DNA from: Arthrobacter sp. B0490
Lineage (GTDB): Bacteria; Actinomycetota; Actinomycetes; Actinomycetales; Micrococcaceae
Reading direction: 5' to 3'
Length of the DNA stretch: 64,000 nucleotides
NCBI RefSeq assembly: GCF_002929355.1
Contig: NZ_PJIR01000002.1
Coordinates: 310,001 to 374,000 of the forward strand
In this document: piece by piece, positions 8,209 through 16,658 of the stretch
Layout of the letters: each line of letters opens with the position of its first letter
How positions within the stretch are numbered: position 1 is the first letter of the stretch
Translations under genes and position numbers: made by a program
The notes under the pieces: model-generated
The model's input: the letters and a program-made list of their open reading frames with translations, nothing else
Database searches by the model: none
Told to the model about the DNA's origin: nothing

Positions 8209-9771
8209 TCACCATGGCGAGGCCAGGATGCTCAGGGACGCCGGGTTGTCGAAGGGCGCCGTGAAGGTGCGGCGGACCTGGGCCCAGGTCGCGGCGATGC
8301 TGCGCGTCAGGAACTCGTCCCAGGTGATGTCCACCTCCTGGCTGTAGTCGTCGGTGACGAGCGTCCCCGCCTGCCGGAGGTTGAGGCCGAAGCTCAATCC
8401 GTCGACGTCACGGGGGATGGGCGGCGTGGTGTACGTCGCGTGGGTCCACTCGTCGGTCGGGGGGAAGGGAGGGCTCGAGGTCCAGTGCGTCCAGCTTCCG
8501 TCGGAGTCGCGGACGTAGATCTCGAACTGCGTCTCTCCCGTGGACTTGTACCAGGTGCCGAGGTCGTAGGCCCTGCCCGACTCCACCGGCGGGGAGCACG
8601 TGCCCAGGTCGAGGGTCGGCAGGAGTTTGGCGTCGCCGCCCACGTAGTCGGCCAGGTCCAGCCGGCTGCCCACGTCGCCCGAGTGGGCGTCCTCCACCAC
8701 CGTGAAGGAGGGGCGGTTCTCCCCCCAGCCGACGCTCTGCCAGCAGGCCGGCAATGCACTGTCGTGGCTCGGCGTCTCGAGGCCGGGGTTGCGGAGGAGG
8801 TTCCCGGCACGGGGTGCAGGAGGGTACTCGACCGTCTCCTGCTGCGATCCTCCGATGACCTCGTCCACGGTCCGGACCACGGTGCCGAGCGGCGCGCGAG
8901 CGGCCAGCCAGGCCGCGAAGGCGTCCAACACCGACGGCGGGACGGACAACGACGCGCCGGTGGCGTCGATGTGGTGGAAGGTGAGCTGCAGCCATCCGCC
9001 CGTGGTCTCGGCATCGGTGACGGTCTTCTGCAGGTCGGCCAGTGTCCAGGTGTTCTCCACCTGATTCGGTGCCTTGGTCCTGAAGGGATCGGCCGGCGGG
9101 ATGGTCTCGGCGACCGGGCACTCCTCGCAGGTGAAGGTCACCCGGGGCAGCTCGGGGCTCCGGATGTCTCCCAGACCGCGGGCGCTGTTGTAGCCGCACC
9201 CCGCGACGATCTGCTCCAGGTCACGGCTCGCCGTCCCGTACGGGTAGGCGAAATTGGTGACGTCCAGTCCGAGTTCCACCAGCTTGGTCCTGTCGTTGCA
9301 TACTTGGCGCTGCGCTTCCTCCGCGTCCATCTCCGCCAGATCGGCGTGGGTCACGGTGTGGCCGCCGATCTCATGACCGGCGGCCTGGAGGTCCCGTAGC
9401 TGGGCGAGCGTCATCTTGGTGGGCATCGGATCCGTCGGCCCGGGCTCGTCGGCGATGAGGCCCGACGACACGAAGAAGGTGCCCCTGAGCCCGTACCCAC
9501 TCAGGACGCGGGCGGCATCGACCTGGTCGTCGTGTCCGTCGTCGAACGTCAGGCTCACCACCGTCCGCGGCGTGCCGGCCGGGGGCTCGGCGCCCACAGC
9601 GGAGTGCGCCGGCCCCGATCCGCTGATCGATGCACCGAGCAGGAGGACGACGAGGAGCAGTGTCGCGGTCATGCTGAACAGATCCGTAGGATGCCTGTGC
9701 GTTCGGTCGCCCGGGCCCGCGGCCCCGCGTCGAAGGGCCTTCCGGGCCCTTCGTCGGCGGGTTCGCGTCAC
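8209..9771 (-). CDS. Secreted polysaccharide deacetylase (NodB domain, CE4) with C-terminal domain
   Basis: A 520-residue exported protein. An Arg-rich start of about 33 residues precedes a signal or anchor helix (residues 34-49). The NodB domain follows: TFDDG at 75-79 (catalytic Asp and metal Asp), HTVTH at 138-142 (metal His) and FAYPYG at 174-179. After about residue 320 comes a separate domain starting NLLRNPGLETPS, like the beta-sandwich carbohydrate-binding modules found on secreted enzymes. GTG 9771 overlaps the epimerase stop as GTGA. It probably removes acetyl groups from the glycan made by the neighbouring synthase. Confidence 0.85.
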   Translation of the reverse strand: MTRTRRRRARKALRRGAAGPGDRTHRHPTDLFSMTATLLLVVLLLGASISGSGPAHSAVGAEPPAGTPRTVVSLTFDDGHDDQVDAARVLSGYGLRGTFFVSSGLIADEPGPTDPMPTKMTLAQLRDLQAAGHEIGGHTVTHADLAEMDAEEAQRQVCNDRTKLVELGLDVTNFAYPYGTASRDLEQIVAGCGYNSARGLGDIRSPELPRVTFTCEECPVAETIPPADPFRTKAPNQVENTWTLADLQKTVTDAETTGGWLQLTFHHIDATGASLSVPPSVLDAFAAWLAARAPLGTVVRTVDEVIGGSQQETVEYPPAPRAGNLLRNPGLETPSHDSALPACWQSVGWGENRPSFTVVEDAHSGDVGSRLDLADYVGGDAKLLPTLDLGTCSPPVESGRAYDLGTWYKSTGETQFEIYVRDSDGSWTHWTSSPPFPPTDEWTHATYTTPPIPRDVDGLSFGLNLRQAGTLVTDDYSQEVDITWDEFLTRSIAATWAQVRRTFTAPFDNPASLSILASPW

Positions 9772-10763
9772 CTAGTGGCTCCGGCCGGCACCTCACCCGG
9801 GGCGGTGGAGAGCATCGACTTGGCCACCTTGAGGATGATCGTGTCCACGGTCGTGGTCGGCTTGAACCGGACGAGCCGTCCTGCGAGGGAGTTGTCCGGG
9901 ACCCTGCGCCGCATGTCCTCGTAGCCGGCGCCGTAGGCCTCCTCGTAGGGGACGAGACTGATGATGCTGCTGCTGCCGAGCAGCTTGATCGACCGCTCGG
10001 CCAGGTCGAGGATGGAGATCTCCTGCAGGCCCCCCAGGTTCACCGCGAGCCCGCGGGTCGCCGGCTCCTCGGCGATGCGCACCAGCGCCGGGATGATGTC
10101 CCCGACGTAGGAGAAGCAGCGCGTCTGCTTGCCGTCGCCGAACACGGTGAGCGGCTCGCCACGGAGCGCCTGGCCCACGAGGTTCGGCACGACCATGCCG
10201 TAGCGGCCGGTCTGGCGAGGACCGACGGTGTTGAACAACCGCACGATGGAGACCTGCAACCCGTACTCACGCCAGTAGGCGTGGGCGAAGGCCTCGTCGA
10301 TCCCTTTCGCCGCCGCATAGGTCCACCGCGACTTGAGCGGGGAGCCCAGGATGCGGTCGGAGTCCTCCGACAACCGGTCGGCGGTGTTCTTGCCGTAGAT
10401 CTCGCTGGTGGAGGCCAGCAGGAGATCCACCCGTGCGTCGCGGCAGGCGTCGAGTACGACCTCGGTGCCGTGGATGTTCGTGCGGAGGCTCTCGAGCGGG
10501 TGGTCCACGATCAGGTGCACACCCACCGCAGCCGCCAGATGGAAGACGCGGTCCGATCCGGTGACGACCTCCCGGACGGCGTCCCGGTCGAGGATGCTGC
10601 CCTTGCGGAAGGTGAAGGACGGGTTGTCCCAGACGTCCTTCAGGTTGTCGAGGGAGCCGGTGGACAGGTCGTCCAGGACCGTGACGGTGTCTCCCGCCTC
10701 CAGCAGGTACTCGGTGAGGTGGCTGCCGATGAAGCCGGCACCGCCCGTGATGACAGTTCTCAT
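9768..10763 (-). CDS. NAD-dependent nucleotide-sugar epimerase/dehydratase
   Basis: A 331-residue extended SDR enzyme. The N-terminal NAD site is GGAGFIGSH and the catalytic YAAAK motif lies near residue 150. Downstream are the substrate-binding PRQTGRYGMVVP and FGDGKQTRCFSYVGD, typical of UDP-sugar epimerases, dehydratases and UDP-glucuronate decarboxylases. With the dehydrogenase upstream it probably converts the resulting uronate or a related UDP-sugar. The exact reaction (4-epimerisation or decarboxylation) cannot be read from motifs. It lies 40 bp after the dehydrogenase gene in the same operon. Confidence 0.82.
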   Translation of the reverse strand: MRTVITGGAGFIGSHLTEYLLEAGDTVTVLDDLSTGSLDNLKDVWDNPSFTFRKGSILDRDAVREVVTGSDRVFHLAAAVGVHLIVDHPLESLRTNIHGTEVVLDACRDARVDLLLASTSEIYGKNTADRLSEDSDRILGSPLKSRWTYAAAKGIDEAFAHAYWREYGLQVSIVRLFNTVGPRQTGRYGMVVPNLVGQALRGEPLTVFGDGKQTRCFSYVGDIIPALVRIAEEPATRGLAVNLGGLQEISILDLAERSIKLLGSSSIISLVPYEEAYGAGYEDMRRRVPDNSLAGRLVRFKPTTTVDTIILKVAKSMLSTAPGEVPAGATR

Positions 10764-10803
10764 GCTCGTTCTCCCAGCTGATTCGTTTCGGGGGTGATGC
10801 GTC

Positions 10804-12174
10804 TTAGAGGTGGAAAATGTTCGTCCCGAGGGCCAGGCGGAACGTGGAGTCCAGTACGGGGATCTCGGGGGAGATCCAGGTGACGTCCGCCGAGCTGTGC
10901 GCGGTGTGGAGGAGCACCAGGTCGGCCTCGAATGCTCCGGGGTCGGCGTCGTGCTCGAGCATGGTGCCGTCGGCGAGCCGCACGGTGGGGATCAGGTGGT
11001 CGTGGTAACCCACCACGGCGCCCTCCTCGATGAGGCTCGAGAGGATCTCCAGGGCGGGGGACTCCCGCAGGTCCTCCACATCCGGCTTGTAGGCCACGCC
11101 GACGACGAGGACCCGCGCGGAGTGAAGGCCCTTGTCGCGGTCCGACAGGATCTTGCGGATGCGGTCGACCACCTTGCCGGGCCTGGCGGCGATCGCATTC
11201 ATCGCCTGCTCGATCACCGGCGTCGACAGGCGGAGCTTGCGCATCTGCCAGAGCAGGTAGTGGGGGTCGCAGGGGATGCAGTGGCCGCCCACTCCCGGGC
11301 CCGGCGTGAAGGCCATGAAGCCGTAGGGCTTGGTCGCCGCAGCGCCGATCACCTCCATGACGTCGAGGTCCAGGGAATGGGACATATCGGCGAATTCGTT
11401 CGCGAGGCCGATATTCACGGCACGGAAGGTGTTCTCGACGAGTTTCGTCATCTCCGCGGCGTCCGCGGAACTCACGACGTGAATGGAGCGGGTGTACGTG
11501 CCGATGAGTGACACGGCCGCCGTCGTGCAGCTCTTCGTGATTCCACCGACGACGCGGGGGACGTCCTCGTGGGCGAAATTGTCGGCACCCGGGTTTATGC
11601 GTTCCGGGCTGAAAGCCAGGTGGATATTGCTGCCCGGCACGAGTCCGCGGCGTGCGAGCGGGGTCGCGAGCAGGTCCCGGGTGCAGCCGACGTAGGTCGT
11701 GGAGGTGAGGAGCAGCAGCTGGCCGCTCACGGCCTGCTCGACGACGGTCTGGCAGGCGCTGCTGAGGATGGCGAGGTCGGGGACCAGGTAGGCGTCCACC
11801 GGCGTAGGGACGCAGATGATGACGGCGGCCGCCTGGGACAGGCGGGTGGAGTCGGAGGTGAGTTCGAAGTACGGGTCGGCCAGCGCCCGGGTCAGGCGCT
11901 CCCGGTCGGAGTTCACCAGGTCCGCGCGTCCGTTCCGGATGACGTCCAGGCGGGAGGTGCTCGCGTCGACGCCGAGGACCCTCGCGCCGGCGGCGGTGAA
12001 GGCGAGCGCCGTCGGCAGCCCGACATAGCCCATGCCGACGATCGCGACATCGAACTCGAAGGCCTGTTCCTGCTGTTCCGGCGCCGGCTCGAAGACCGGG
12101 GCGGGAGCTTCCAGGAGTTGTGGTGCATTGTGCCTGTTCGACAATTTCGGACCAGCAACCAGATTTCCAGTCAT
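10804..12174 (-). CDS. UDP-glucose/UDP-N-acetylhexosamine 6-dehydrogenase family protein
   Basis: A 456-residue nucleotide-sugar dehydrogenase and the first gene of the polysaccharide operon. The NAD site is GMGYVG at 47-52, the catalytic cysteine is in GPGVGGHCIPCDP, and FSPERINPG is the form common in the WecC/WbpA (HexNAc) branch. It oxidises C6 of a UDP-sugar to a uronate with two NAD. ATG 12174 is chosen because AAGGA lies 7 nt upstream, although the frame is open for another 71 codons. About 40 residues precede the Rossmann fold, longer than usual. Confidence 0.85.
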   Translation of the reverse strand: MTGNLVAGPKLSNRHNAPQLLEAPAPVFEPAPEQQEQAFEFDVAIVGMGYVGLPTALAFTAAGARVLGVDASTSRLDVIRNGRADLVNSDRERLTRALADPYFELTSDSTRLSQAAAVIICVPTPVDAYLVPDLAILSSACQTVVEQAVSGQLLLLTSTTYVGCTRDLLATPLARRGLVPGSNIHLAFSPERINPGADNFAHEDVPRVVGGITKSCTTAAVSLIGTYTRSIHVVSSADAAEMTKLVENTFRAVNIGLANEFADMSHSLDLDVMEVIGAAATKPYGFMAFTPGPGVGGHCIPCDPHYLLWQMRKLRLSTPVIEQAMNAIAARPGKVVDRIRKILSDRDKGLHSARVLVVGVAYKPDVEDLRESPALEILSSLIEEGAVVGYHDHLIPTVRLADGTMLEHDADPGAFEADLVLLHTAHSSADVTWISPEIPVLDSTFRLALGTNIFHL

Positions 12175-12494
12175 AACTTCGTCCTTTTTTGATCGGCGGT
12201 TCCGTCGCTGGCCGGTGAGGTGGCCGACAAAATGCCCGGAATCCCTGATTCGGAGCCTTGGAACATTTACGACAGTCGACGAATTCATCGTCCGTCGCCA
12301 AAACTCTACGAAGGGCCCTGCGCGCACGCACGAGTGAGATCCACTCGACTCCGGTCCGGAACACCTGCAAGTACCACCCGAAGTCACTCGGTGGCTACGC
12401 GTAGGAACAGGGGCGATTACTGGCGGGGCCGACGTCCGGCGGCTACCATACCGGCGGCTACTCGTGCCCGGCCGGCTGCCGCTAGGGTGATCGC
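12175..12494. other. Divergent intergenic region upstream of the polysaccharide operon
   Basis: This 320-bp stretch holds no gene I can support. The half nearest the operon is visibly richer in A and T than its surroundings, as expected for a regulated promoter. The other half contains a direct repeat CCGGCGGCTAC at 12436-12446 and 12451-12461, shortly before the -10 box of the plus-strand MmcQ gene. I could not pick a convincing -35/-10 pair for the minus-strand operon. Confidence 0.5.
12483..12488 (+). promoter_or_regulatory. -10 box TAGGGT, probably leaderless
   Basis: TAGGGT is followed by 6 nt and then the GTG of the MmcQ/YjbR gene, so transcription would start at or next to the start codon. 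Confidence 0.65.
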
Positions 12495-12905
12495 GTGGAC
12501 TTCGACTGGCTCCGGACCTCGTGCCTGTCCTTCCCGGGCGCCTACGAGGACTATCCCTTCGGCCCCGGCGTCGCGGTCTTCCGCGTCCGGGTCGATCGTC
12601 GCGGCCGAACGCGGACTCCCGGGAAGATCTTCGCCCTCACCGGCGTGGACGGCCGCCCGCCCTCCATCTCCCTCAAGTGCGAGCCGGCCCTGGCAGTGCA
12701 GCTGCGCGCCGCGCACCCCGAGATCACGGGTGCGTGGCACCTCGACAAGAGGCACTGGAACGGTGTGAGGCTCGACGGGGACCTTCCGCCCGGAACGGTG
12801 CGCGACATGATCGAGGATTCCTACGACCTGGTCGTCTCCGCCCTGCCCGCGGCGGACCGGCAGGCGCTCGGCTGGCCGGCAGCGGCCGCCGCCGAGGGCT
12901 CCTAG
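12495..12905 (+). CDS. MmcQ/YjbR family protein
   Basis: A 136-residue protein of the MmcQ/YjbR fold. Family marks are the early FPGAYEDYPFGPGVAVFRV and the later KCEPALAVQLRAAHP with WHLDKRHW. Structures of the family show a CyaY-like fold, and a DNA-binding role has been suggested but not proven, so the function stays open. The gene starts with GTG and its stop overlaps the stop of the convergent SURF1 gene by 4 bp. Confidence 0.82.
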   Translation: MDFDWLRTSCLSFPGAYEDYPFGPGVAVFRVRVDRRGRTRTPGKIFALTGVDGRPPSISLKCEPALAVQLRAAHPEITGAWHLDKRHWNGVRLDGDLPPGTVRDMIEDSYDLVVSALPAADRQALGWPAAAAAEGS

Positions 12906-13729
12906 CGGATCCCCTGCGAGTCGAGGATGGCGTCCTCCTCCTCTTCCGAGGAGGGCCGCCGGCGACGGCGGGGCGGGTGCCGCGGAGCCGTGCCGTCCTG
13001 CTCGGCGTCGCCCTTGCGCTGCTGGCGCGCCGCATACCCTAGGCCCACGAAGGCGAGCACGCCGAACGCGAACCACTGCATGGAGTAGGAGAGGTGCGGA
13101 CCCTCGTCGATGGACGGTTTGGGTGCCGCGACCGGCGTCTCGGCTGCCGCCGGCCGCTCCAGCGCGAGCAGGCCGTAGGCGGCGTCCTGCAGCGGGTAGT
13201 CCAGGCGGTCCGCGAGCGCGGGGAGGTCGATCGACGCGACCTGCCCTTCGGGGGCACCGCGGTTGACCGCCGGTTCGCCCGCCTTCGTCCGGGCCGTGAC
13301 CTCGACCCGGCCCGACGGCGGTGCGGGGACCTCGTCGGGGCGCCCCGCCTCCGCATTGCCGATCGGGAGCCAGCCGCGGTCGATGACCACCGCGGTGCCG
13401 TCGTCGAGGCGCAGGGGCGTCAGGACCTCATAGCCCGGTTGCCCGTTGAGGGGTCGGTTGCGCACGACCACCTGGTGGGCGACGTCGTAGGTCCCGGTGA
13501 AGGTGACGGGCGTCCACTCGCGGTCGGGGTCGTAGCTGTCGAAGCCGTTCGTCCCCGGCACGTAGGGCGCGGGCGGGGCGTCGTAGTTGGCCTCGATGCG
13601 CTGGATGTCCTGCACGACCTCCTCGCGGCGGTCGAGCTGCCAGCGACCGAGACCCACGCAGCCCGCAGCCAGCACGATCACCATGGCGAGCCAGCCGAGC
13701 CAGCGCGCGGACACGAGGAAGCGGTACAC
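12902..13729 (-). CDS. SURF1 family cytochrome oxidase biogenesis protein
   Basis: A 275-residue membrane protein with the SURF1 layout: one N-terminal helix (about residues 10-30), a large extracytoplasmic domain and a second helix near residues 217-236. Conserved GRWQLDRREE, VRNRPLNGQPGYEVLTPL and DRGWLP are visible. SURF1 proteins help assemble haem a3 cytochrome c oxidase. The C-terminal 40 residues are a charged tail with Arg and Glu runs. It follows the small cysteine protein directly and is probably co-transcribed with it. Confidence 0.88.
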   Translation of the reverse strand: MYRFLVSARWLGWLAMVIVLAAGCVGLGRWQLDRREEVVQDIQRIEANYDAPPAPYVPGTNGFDSYDPDREWTPVTFTGTYDVAHQVVVRNRPLNGQPGYEVLTPLRLDDGTAVVIDRGWLPIGNAEAGRPDEVPAPPSGRVEVTARTKAGEPAVNRGAPEGQVASIDLPALADRLDYPLQDAAYGLLALERPAAAETPVAAPKPSIDEGPHLSYSMQWFAFGVLAFVGLGYAARQQRKGDAEQDGTAPRHPPRRRRRPSSEEEEDAILDSQGIR

Positions 13730-14020
13730 CTAGCGGGTCTCCATCGGTCGGTCGGGTATGAGGGGGAGGGTCTGCTTCCAGAGGCCCCGATCCCTGAGGT
13801 AGTCCTCGAACCATGCGACGTGCCCGGGGCACGAGGCCCACGCCTTCCGGCGCTCGGGCGTGTGGATGCGCGGGTTGTTCCAGAGGAGTTGCCAGGCGGC
13901 GTCATCGCGGCAGCCCTTGCGGGAGCACACGGGGCCGCCCGCGGGGAGCGGTGTCTGGAACAGCGCGAGACCCGCCGTCGAGCCGACGGCGGGTCCCCCG
14001 AGCGGCGCAGCGTCAGGCAT
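13730..14020 (-). CDS. Small cysteine-containing actinobacterial protein
   Basis: A protein of 96 residues from ATG 14020, which overlaps the stop of the DUF3099 gene by 8 bp; an alternative ATG lies at 14050. It carries CSRKGC, then AAWQLLWNNPRIHTPERRKAW and a further Cys and His (CPGH), a pattern that could bind zinc. Similar small proteins are common in Micrococcaceae and are sometimes labelled acetone carboxylase, a name I see no support for. It is probably in an operon with SURF1 and DUF3099. Confidence 0.7.
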   Translation of the reverse strand: MPDAAPLGGPAVGSTAGLALFQTPLPAGGPVCSRKGCRDDAAWQLLWNNPRIHTPERRKAWASCPGHVAWFEDYLRDRGLWKQTLPLIPDRPMETR

Positions 14021-14435
14021 CGGCGCCGGACCTGCCGTGACCGGCGGCATGCGAGCCGTGCTGCGCAGGCGGCATGTCGTCGAGGACCTCCCCGCTCAGG
14101 ACGGCGTCGCCGTCGTCGGGAGCGGAGTCGAGGACCCTGGCCTCGATCTCGCGGACCGGGGCGCGGTCGATCAGCGCGTCGCTGTGCCGGATGTTGCTCG
14201 TGTCGCTGCCGCCGTTCGCCACGATCACGGCGAAGTACGGCAGGAACACCGCCCCGGCGATCATGACCCACTGCAGCCACACGTACGGGACCACGAAGAC
14301 CAGGACGAAGCAGACGAGGCGGATGCTCATCGACACCGTGTACCGGATCATGCGGGTCCGCATCTCGTCGCTGTGACCGACACGAGCGTCGGAGATGCTG
14401 TGGACGTCTGTGTTGTGCTTCGATTTGTTGCTCAT
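14013..14435 (-). CDS. DUF3099 domain membrane protein
   Basis: A 140-residue protein. Residues 1-35 are hydrophilic, with HSISDARVGHSDEMRTRM. Two membrane helices follow, then a soluble acidic tail. This matches the small actinobacterial DUF3099 family, whose function is unknown. ATG 14435 is chosen because it has GGAG just upstream and starts directly before the conserved part; the frame continues 49 codons further without a ribosome site. It is the first gene of a minus-strand trio with the cysteine protein and SURF1. Confidence 0.75.
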   Translation of the reverse strand: MSNKSKHNTDVHSISDARVGHSDEMRTRMIRYTVSMSIRLVCFVLVFVVPYVWLQWVMIAGAVFLPYFAVIVANGGSDTSNIRHSDALIDRAPVREIEARVLDSAPDDGDAVLSGEVLDDMPPAQHGSHAAGHGRSGADA

Positions 14436-14504
14436 CACACTCCAAAAAGACTCCCTCAATTGTCTCACTCCGGGCCCCGTTCCCGAAGTCGAGGGATGCG
14501 CCGC

Positions 14505-14510
14505 TAGGAT
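14505..14510 (+). promoter_or_regulatory. -10 box TAGGAT upstream of fabG
   Basis: TAGGAT lies about 65 bp before the TTG start of fabG and would give a short leader carrying the AGAGGAG ribosome site. Confidence 0.45.
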
Positions 14511-14575
14511 CGTCGGGACAGTTCGGCGGGGACGGTATGGACCGCCTCCGGCCCATAGACAGAGGAGTTCTCCCC

Positions 14576-15313
14576 TTGGCACCTGATGCAGACAGCACGA
14601 CGACGGCGACCGGTCGGAGCGTCCTGATCACGGGCGGCAACCGGGGCATCGGCCTTGCTATCGCAAAGGTATTCGTAGCCAACGGCGACAGGGTTGCCAT
14701 CACGTACCGAAGTGGTGAGGTTCCCGAGGGCATGCTCGGCGTCCGGGCCGACGTGACGAGCGAGGAGCAGATCGATGCCGCGTTCACGCAGGTCGAGGCG
14801 GAGCACGGCCCCGTGGAGGTCCTCGTCGCCAATGCCGGGATCACGCGGGACGTCCTGCTCCTGCGCATGACCGAGGCGGACTTCACCGACGTGATCGACA
14901 CCAACCTCACCGGTGCGTTCCGGGTGGTCAAGCGGGCGTCGCGCGGCATGATCCGCCTCCGGCGCGGCCGCGTCATCCTGATCTCGAGCGTCACGGGGCT
15001 GTACGGCGCACCCGGCCAGATCAACTACTCCGCCTCCAAGGCGGGCCTCGTCGGCATCGCCCGGTCCCTCACCCGCGAGCTGGGATCGCGGGGCATCACG
15101 GCCAACGTGGTGGCGCCCGGCTTCATCGACACGGACATGACCGCGGAGCTGCCGGAGGAGACGCGCAAGAACTACCTCGCCACGATCCCCGCAGGGCGCT
15201 TCGCCTCCCCGGACGAGGTGGCCGGCGTCGTGTCCTGGTTGGCCGGCGACGCCGCCGCGTACATCTCCGGCGCCGTCATCCCCGTCGACGGCGGCCTCGG
15301 CATGGGCCACTGA
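14576..15313 (+). CDS. fabG: 3-oxoacyl-ACP reductase FabG
   Basis: A 245-residue classical SDR that reduces 3-oxoacyl-ACP with NADPH in fatty-acid synthesis. The cofactor site is TGGNRGIGLA, NAG is present, and the catalytic Ser and YSASK are in SSVTGLYGAPGQINYSASK. The C-terminal half has the FabG-like APGFIDTDMT. I choose TTG 14576 because AGAGGAG lies 8 nt before it; an ATG at 14537 is in frame but has no ribosome site. A second SDR gene follows after 46 bp, at the place where actinobacteria often carry inhA. Confidence 0.88.
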   Translation: MAPDADSTTTATGRSVLITGGNRGIGLAIAKVFVANGDRVAITYRSGEVPEGMLGVRADVTSEEQIDAAFTQVEAEHGPVEVLVANAGITRDVLLLRMTEADFTDVIDTNLTGAFRVVKRASRGMIRLRRGRVILISSVTGLYGAPGQINYSASKAGLVGIARSLTRELGSRGITANVVAPGFIDTDMTAELPEETRKNYLATIPAGRFASPDEVAGVVSWLAGDAAAYISGAVIPVDGGLGMGH

Positions 15314-15359
15314 CGCCCCAGCACCCGCACCATTCAAGATTTCGAGCAGAAGGAGCATC

Positions 15360-16109
15360 ATGGCCACCCTCGAGGGAACCACAGCGATCGTCACCGGATC
15401 GTCCCGCGGCATCGGAGCCGACGTCGCGCAGCTGCTGGCAGCGCAGGGCGTCGCCGTCGTCGTCAACTACCGGCAGAAGGCGCCCCGTGCGAACAAGGTC
15501 GTCGCCGGGATCGAGGCCGCGGGCGGGAGGGCCGTCGCCGTGGGCGCCGACCTGACCGCCGCCGAGGGGCCGGCGGCCCTGGTGGACGCCGCCGTGTCCG
15601 GGTTCGGCGGGCTCGACCTGCTGGTGCTGAACGCATCGGGCGGCATGGAGACGTCGATGGGGGAGGACTACGCCCTCCGGCTCAACCGCGACGCGCAGGT
15701 CGCCATGCTCACCGCCGCCGTCGAGGTCATGCCCGCGGGCTCGCGCGTCGTCTTCGTCACGAGCCACCAGGCGCACTTCATCGAGAAGGTGGAGACGATG
15801 GACGCCTACGAGCCGGTCGCCCGCAGCAAGCGGGCCGGTGAGGACGCACTGCGTGCCCTGATCCCGCAGCTCGAGGAGAAGGGCATCACGCTCGTCGTCG
15901 TGTCGGGGGACATGATCGAGGGCACGGTCACCGCGACCCTGCTCGACCGCGCGACCCCCGGCGCCCTCGAGGCCCGCCGCCAGGAGGCCGGGCGCCTCTA
16001 CTCGGTGGCGGAGTTCGCGGCCGAGATCGTCAGGATGGTGACCGCCGATGTCCCGACCGGCCACACCGAGTACGTGGGCGGCGCCGAGGACTTCCTGGCC
16101 AAGGGCTGA
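15360..16109 (+). CDS. SDR family protein with atypical active site
   Basis: A 249-residue Rossmann-fold protein with cofactor site TGSSRGIG and NASGG in the place of NNAG. The catalytic Ser is present (VTSHQ), but the segment that should read YxxxK reads VARSK, so the usual catalytic Tyr is a Val; a Tyr lies three residues earlier in YEPVARSK. It follows fabG with its own GAAGGAG site. It may be a reductase with altered chemistry or a non-catalytic binder. The substrate is not known. Confidence 0.8.
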   Translation: MATLEGTTAIVTGSSRGIGADVAQLLAAQGVAVVVNYRQKAPRANKVVAGIEAAGGRAVAVGADLTAAEGPAALVDAAVSGFGGLDLLVLNASGGMETSMGEDYALRLNRDAQVAMLTAAVEVMPAGSRVVFVTSHQAHFIEKVETMDAYEPVARSKRAGEDALRALIPQLEEKGITLVVVSGDMIEGTVTATLLDRATPGALEARRQEAGRLYSVAEFAAEIVRMVTADVPTGHTEYVGGAEDFLAKG

Positions 16110-16127
16110 TCGTCCCGCCCGGCCGGA

Positions 16128-16157
16128 GGCGTCCCCGCGGTTCAGCCGTGGGGCGCC
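16128..16157. terminator. Bidirectional hairpin terminator
   Basis: GGCGTCCCCGCGG pairs with CCGTGGGGCGCC around a 5-nt loop, with one bulged T. It lies between the convergent SDR gene and the FNT remnant. Confidence 0.55.
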
Positions 16158-16501
16158 TCAGGGTCCGCAGGCGCCTCTGCCCGGCTCTGCGCGATCAGTT
16201 CCTCCGTGCGGACCAGGCGTAGGAGCGTGACCAGCACGATCCCTCCCGGCATGTCGGACACCACCGTGTAGCCGAACCAGGCGAGCCATCGCCCGTAGCC
16301 GATGGCGGCTCCCGAGTGGAAGAGCTGCAGGCCCGCGAGGAGGAAGCCCCCGATCACGGTCGCGACGATCCGCGCGGCGTCGTCCTCGGTGCCCTGCTGC
16401 ATCCTGCTCATGAGGGTGATCGTGCTGCCCCCGAGCACCGCCAGCGCCACGACCTGCAGCGAGAACGGCGCGTCGACGAAGTGGTGGGCACTCGTGCTCA
16501 C
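16142..16501 (-). pseudogene. Remnant of a formate/nitrite transporter (FNT) family gene
   Basis: The 119-residue frame resembles the C-terminal half of actinobacterial FNT-like channels: LMSRMQQGTED, then ARIVATVIGGFLLAGLQLFHS and GGIVLVTLLRLVRT. A full FNT protein has about 260-300 residues and six helices. Here an in-frame TGA lies about 17 codons upstream, and the helix expected between LFHS and GYGRWLAW seems to be missing. I read this as a truncated, internally deleted gene. A short functional membrane protein is the alternative. Confidence 0.5.
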
Positions 16502-16658
16502 CGTGCCCGACCATTGCGCGAACGCCTCCCGCGAGGACGTTCCTCAGGGTCCGCGTCGCAAGCCGTCGTGCCACCGGCGGGAGCTTCCGGGGTGGCGGGA
16601 TTACCGCGGGGCATCGGGGCCGGGGTGTGGTGCCGCCCGCCGTCAGAGACCTGAGCCG

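Noticed and set aside
5955-12174. Horizontally acquired island
   Set aside because: Base composition and codon use look like the neighbours, and there are no integrase, tRNA junction or insertion sequence signs.
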